20,257 nucleotides of DNA, taken from assembly GCA_036897625.1 (NCBI GenBank), contig JAYMTA010001384.1, positions 1 through 20,257 on the forward strand. Reading direction: 5' to 3'. Below, piece after piece: positions 19,694 to 20,257 of the stretch (its first letter is position 1; every line of letters starts with the position of its first letter). The stretch comes from Pelargonium cotyledonis. Its lineage: Eukaryota > Streptophyta > Magnoliopsida > Geraniales > Geraniaceae. Under the pieces are notes generated by a model. The model was not told the DNA's origin and searched no databases. It worked only from the letters and a program-made list of their open reading frames with translations. The position numbers were made by a program, and so were the translations under genes.

Positions 19694-20257
19694 GGTGGTG
19701 GTACCTTTCAGGTGGCGGAATTTTGACTTTTGCCGTTTTGGTCCCGCTAAATAAAAAGATAGGACTTCTCGGGTGGCGGAATTTTGGTCTCTATGGTCGC
19801 TGCTGGTTTCCGTTACAGTCACAAAACTGTAAGGAAAACTTTCATTTTTTTTATCTAAAATAACAATAAAAGATTATCATTGATCAAAACACACAAAGTT
19901 ATAGCATAAATTGAAACTAGGAAACCAGATTTGCCTAGGAGTCAAAAAAACCGAACCCTAATACCCTAACCCCAACAGAGACACCCGAACCAAAAGGGAA
20001 AATAAAGAAAAGAAAAAACCCAAGTAGCAAATCAAATCTTGACAAACAAGGACCCTACAAGAAACCCCTGTCAGCTACAAAGGAACATACCACAACAGCC
20101 ACCCTCCTCAAACCATGCCGGAAAATCCCGGCACCACCACTAACCTACTCTTCCGAGCGGGCCTAGAGGTCCTGACCCGTTGTGTCTGCTCCGTTGCTTC
20201 CCCATCCTCTGTCTTGCACCGTACGACGCCGCTTCCCCCTCTCTCTCGCCCAATCCA
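19694..20257 (-). promoter_or_regulatory. Upstream region and candidate 5' leader of the RRM gene
   Basis: GGTGGCGGAATTTTG occurs twice exactly at 19711-19725 and 19772-19786 (plus-strand reading), just upstream of the ATG. At about 19954-19972 the plus strand has ACCCTAATACCCTAACCCC, a telomere-like or telo-box-like motif. From about 20040 to the window end the DNA is GC-richer and ends in CT-rich sequence. No TATA box could be fixed with confidence and no other gene is recognised. Confidence 0.4.

Noticed and set aside
19092..19754. Open frame of 220 codons on the plus strand
   Set aside because: It is the antisense shadow of exon 1 of the RRM gene, whose minus-strand reading has the RRM domains and correct splice sites.
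19700..19822. N-terminal extension of the RRM protein upstream of 19693
   Set aside because: The longer frame begins with GTG, not ATG; the first in-frame ATG is at 19693.
1..20257. tRNA or rRNA genes, CRISPR arrays, bacterial operons
   Set aside because: None seen by eye. The tRNA-like string at 4365 is a primer-binding-site remnant, not a tRNA gene.

Overview
This window is plant nuclear DNA, probably from a eudicot. The introns are AT-rich, the exons are GC-richer, nearly all inferred introns follow GT-AG, and fragments of plant-type mobile elements lie outside and inside the genes. There are no operons, Shine-Dalgarno sites or CRISPR arrays. I cannot name the species. Gene models were built by hand from reading frames, splice sites and phase, without transcript data.

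Layout: (1) Positions 1-722 on the minus strand hold a dead fragment of a LINE-type ORF1 (DUF4283 domain plus a broken CCHC knuckle). (2) Positions 1559-11873 on the plus strand hold an eight-exon gene of about 505 codons for a double-stranded-RNA-binding (DRB/HYL1-like) protein with three dsRBDs. Exons 2 and 3 are a tandem duplication (both 117 bp, both phase 1-1), and exon 4 looks like a diverged third copy. Intron 3 carries a decayed TRIM-like LTR element. Intron 4 (about 4.1 kb) carries two non-autonomous DNA transposons with long terminal inverted repeats, one of them flanked by a near-perfect 9-bp target duplication. Intron 5 appears to be a GC-AG intron. (3) Positions 11874-13615 are the convergent intergenic region. 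(4) Positions 19693-13616 on the minus strand hold a ten-exon gene of about 787 codons for a nuclear RNA-binding protein with a long N-terminal region and three RRMs, of the hnRNP R/Q-like plant family. A small hAT-like MITE sits in its fifth intron. (5) Positions 19694-20257 are the upstream region of that gene.

The two genes converge and both encode RNA-binding proteins. The first family supports Dicer-like small-RNA processing in plants; the second resembles plant hnRNP R/Q proteins. Nothing in the sequence shows that they work together.

I found no wholly new system. The most notable signals are the tandem exon expansion in the DRB linker, with a frame-shifted third copy, the GC-AG intron between dsRBD2 and dsRBD3, and the cluster of transposons in one DRB intron.
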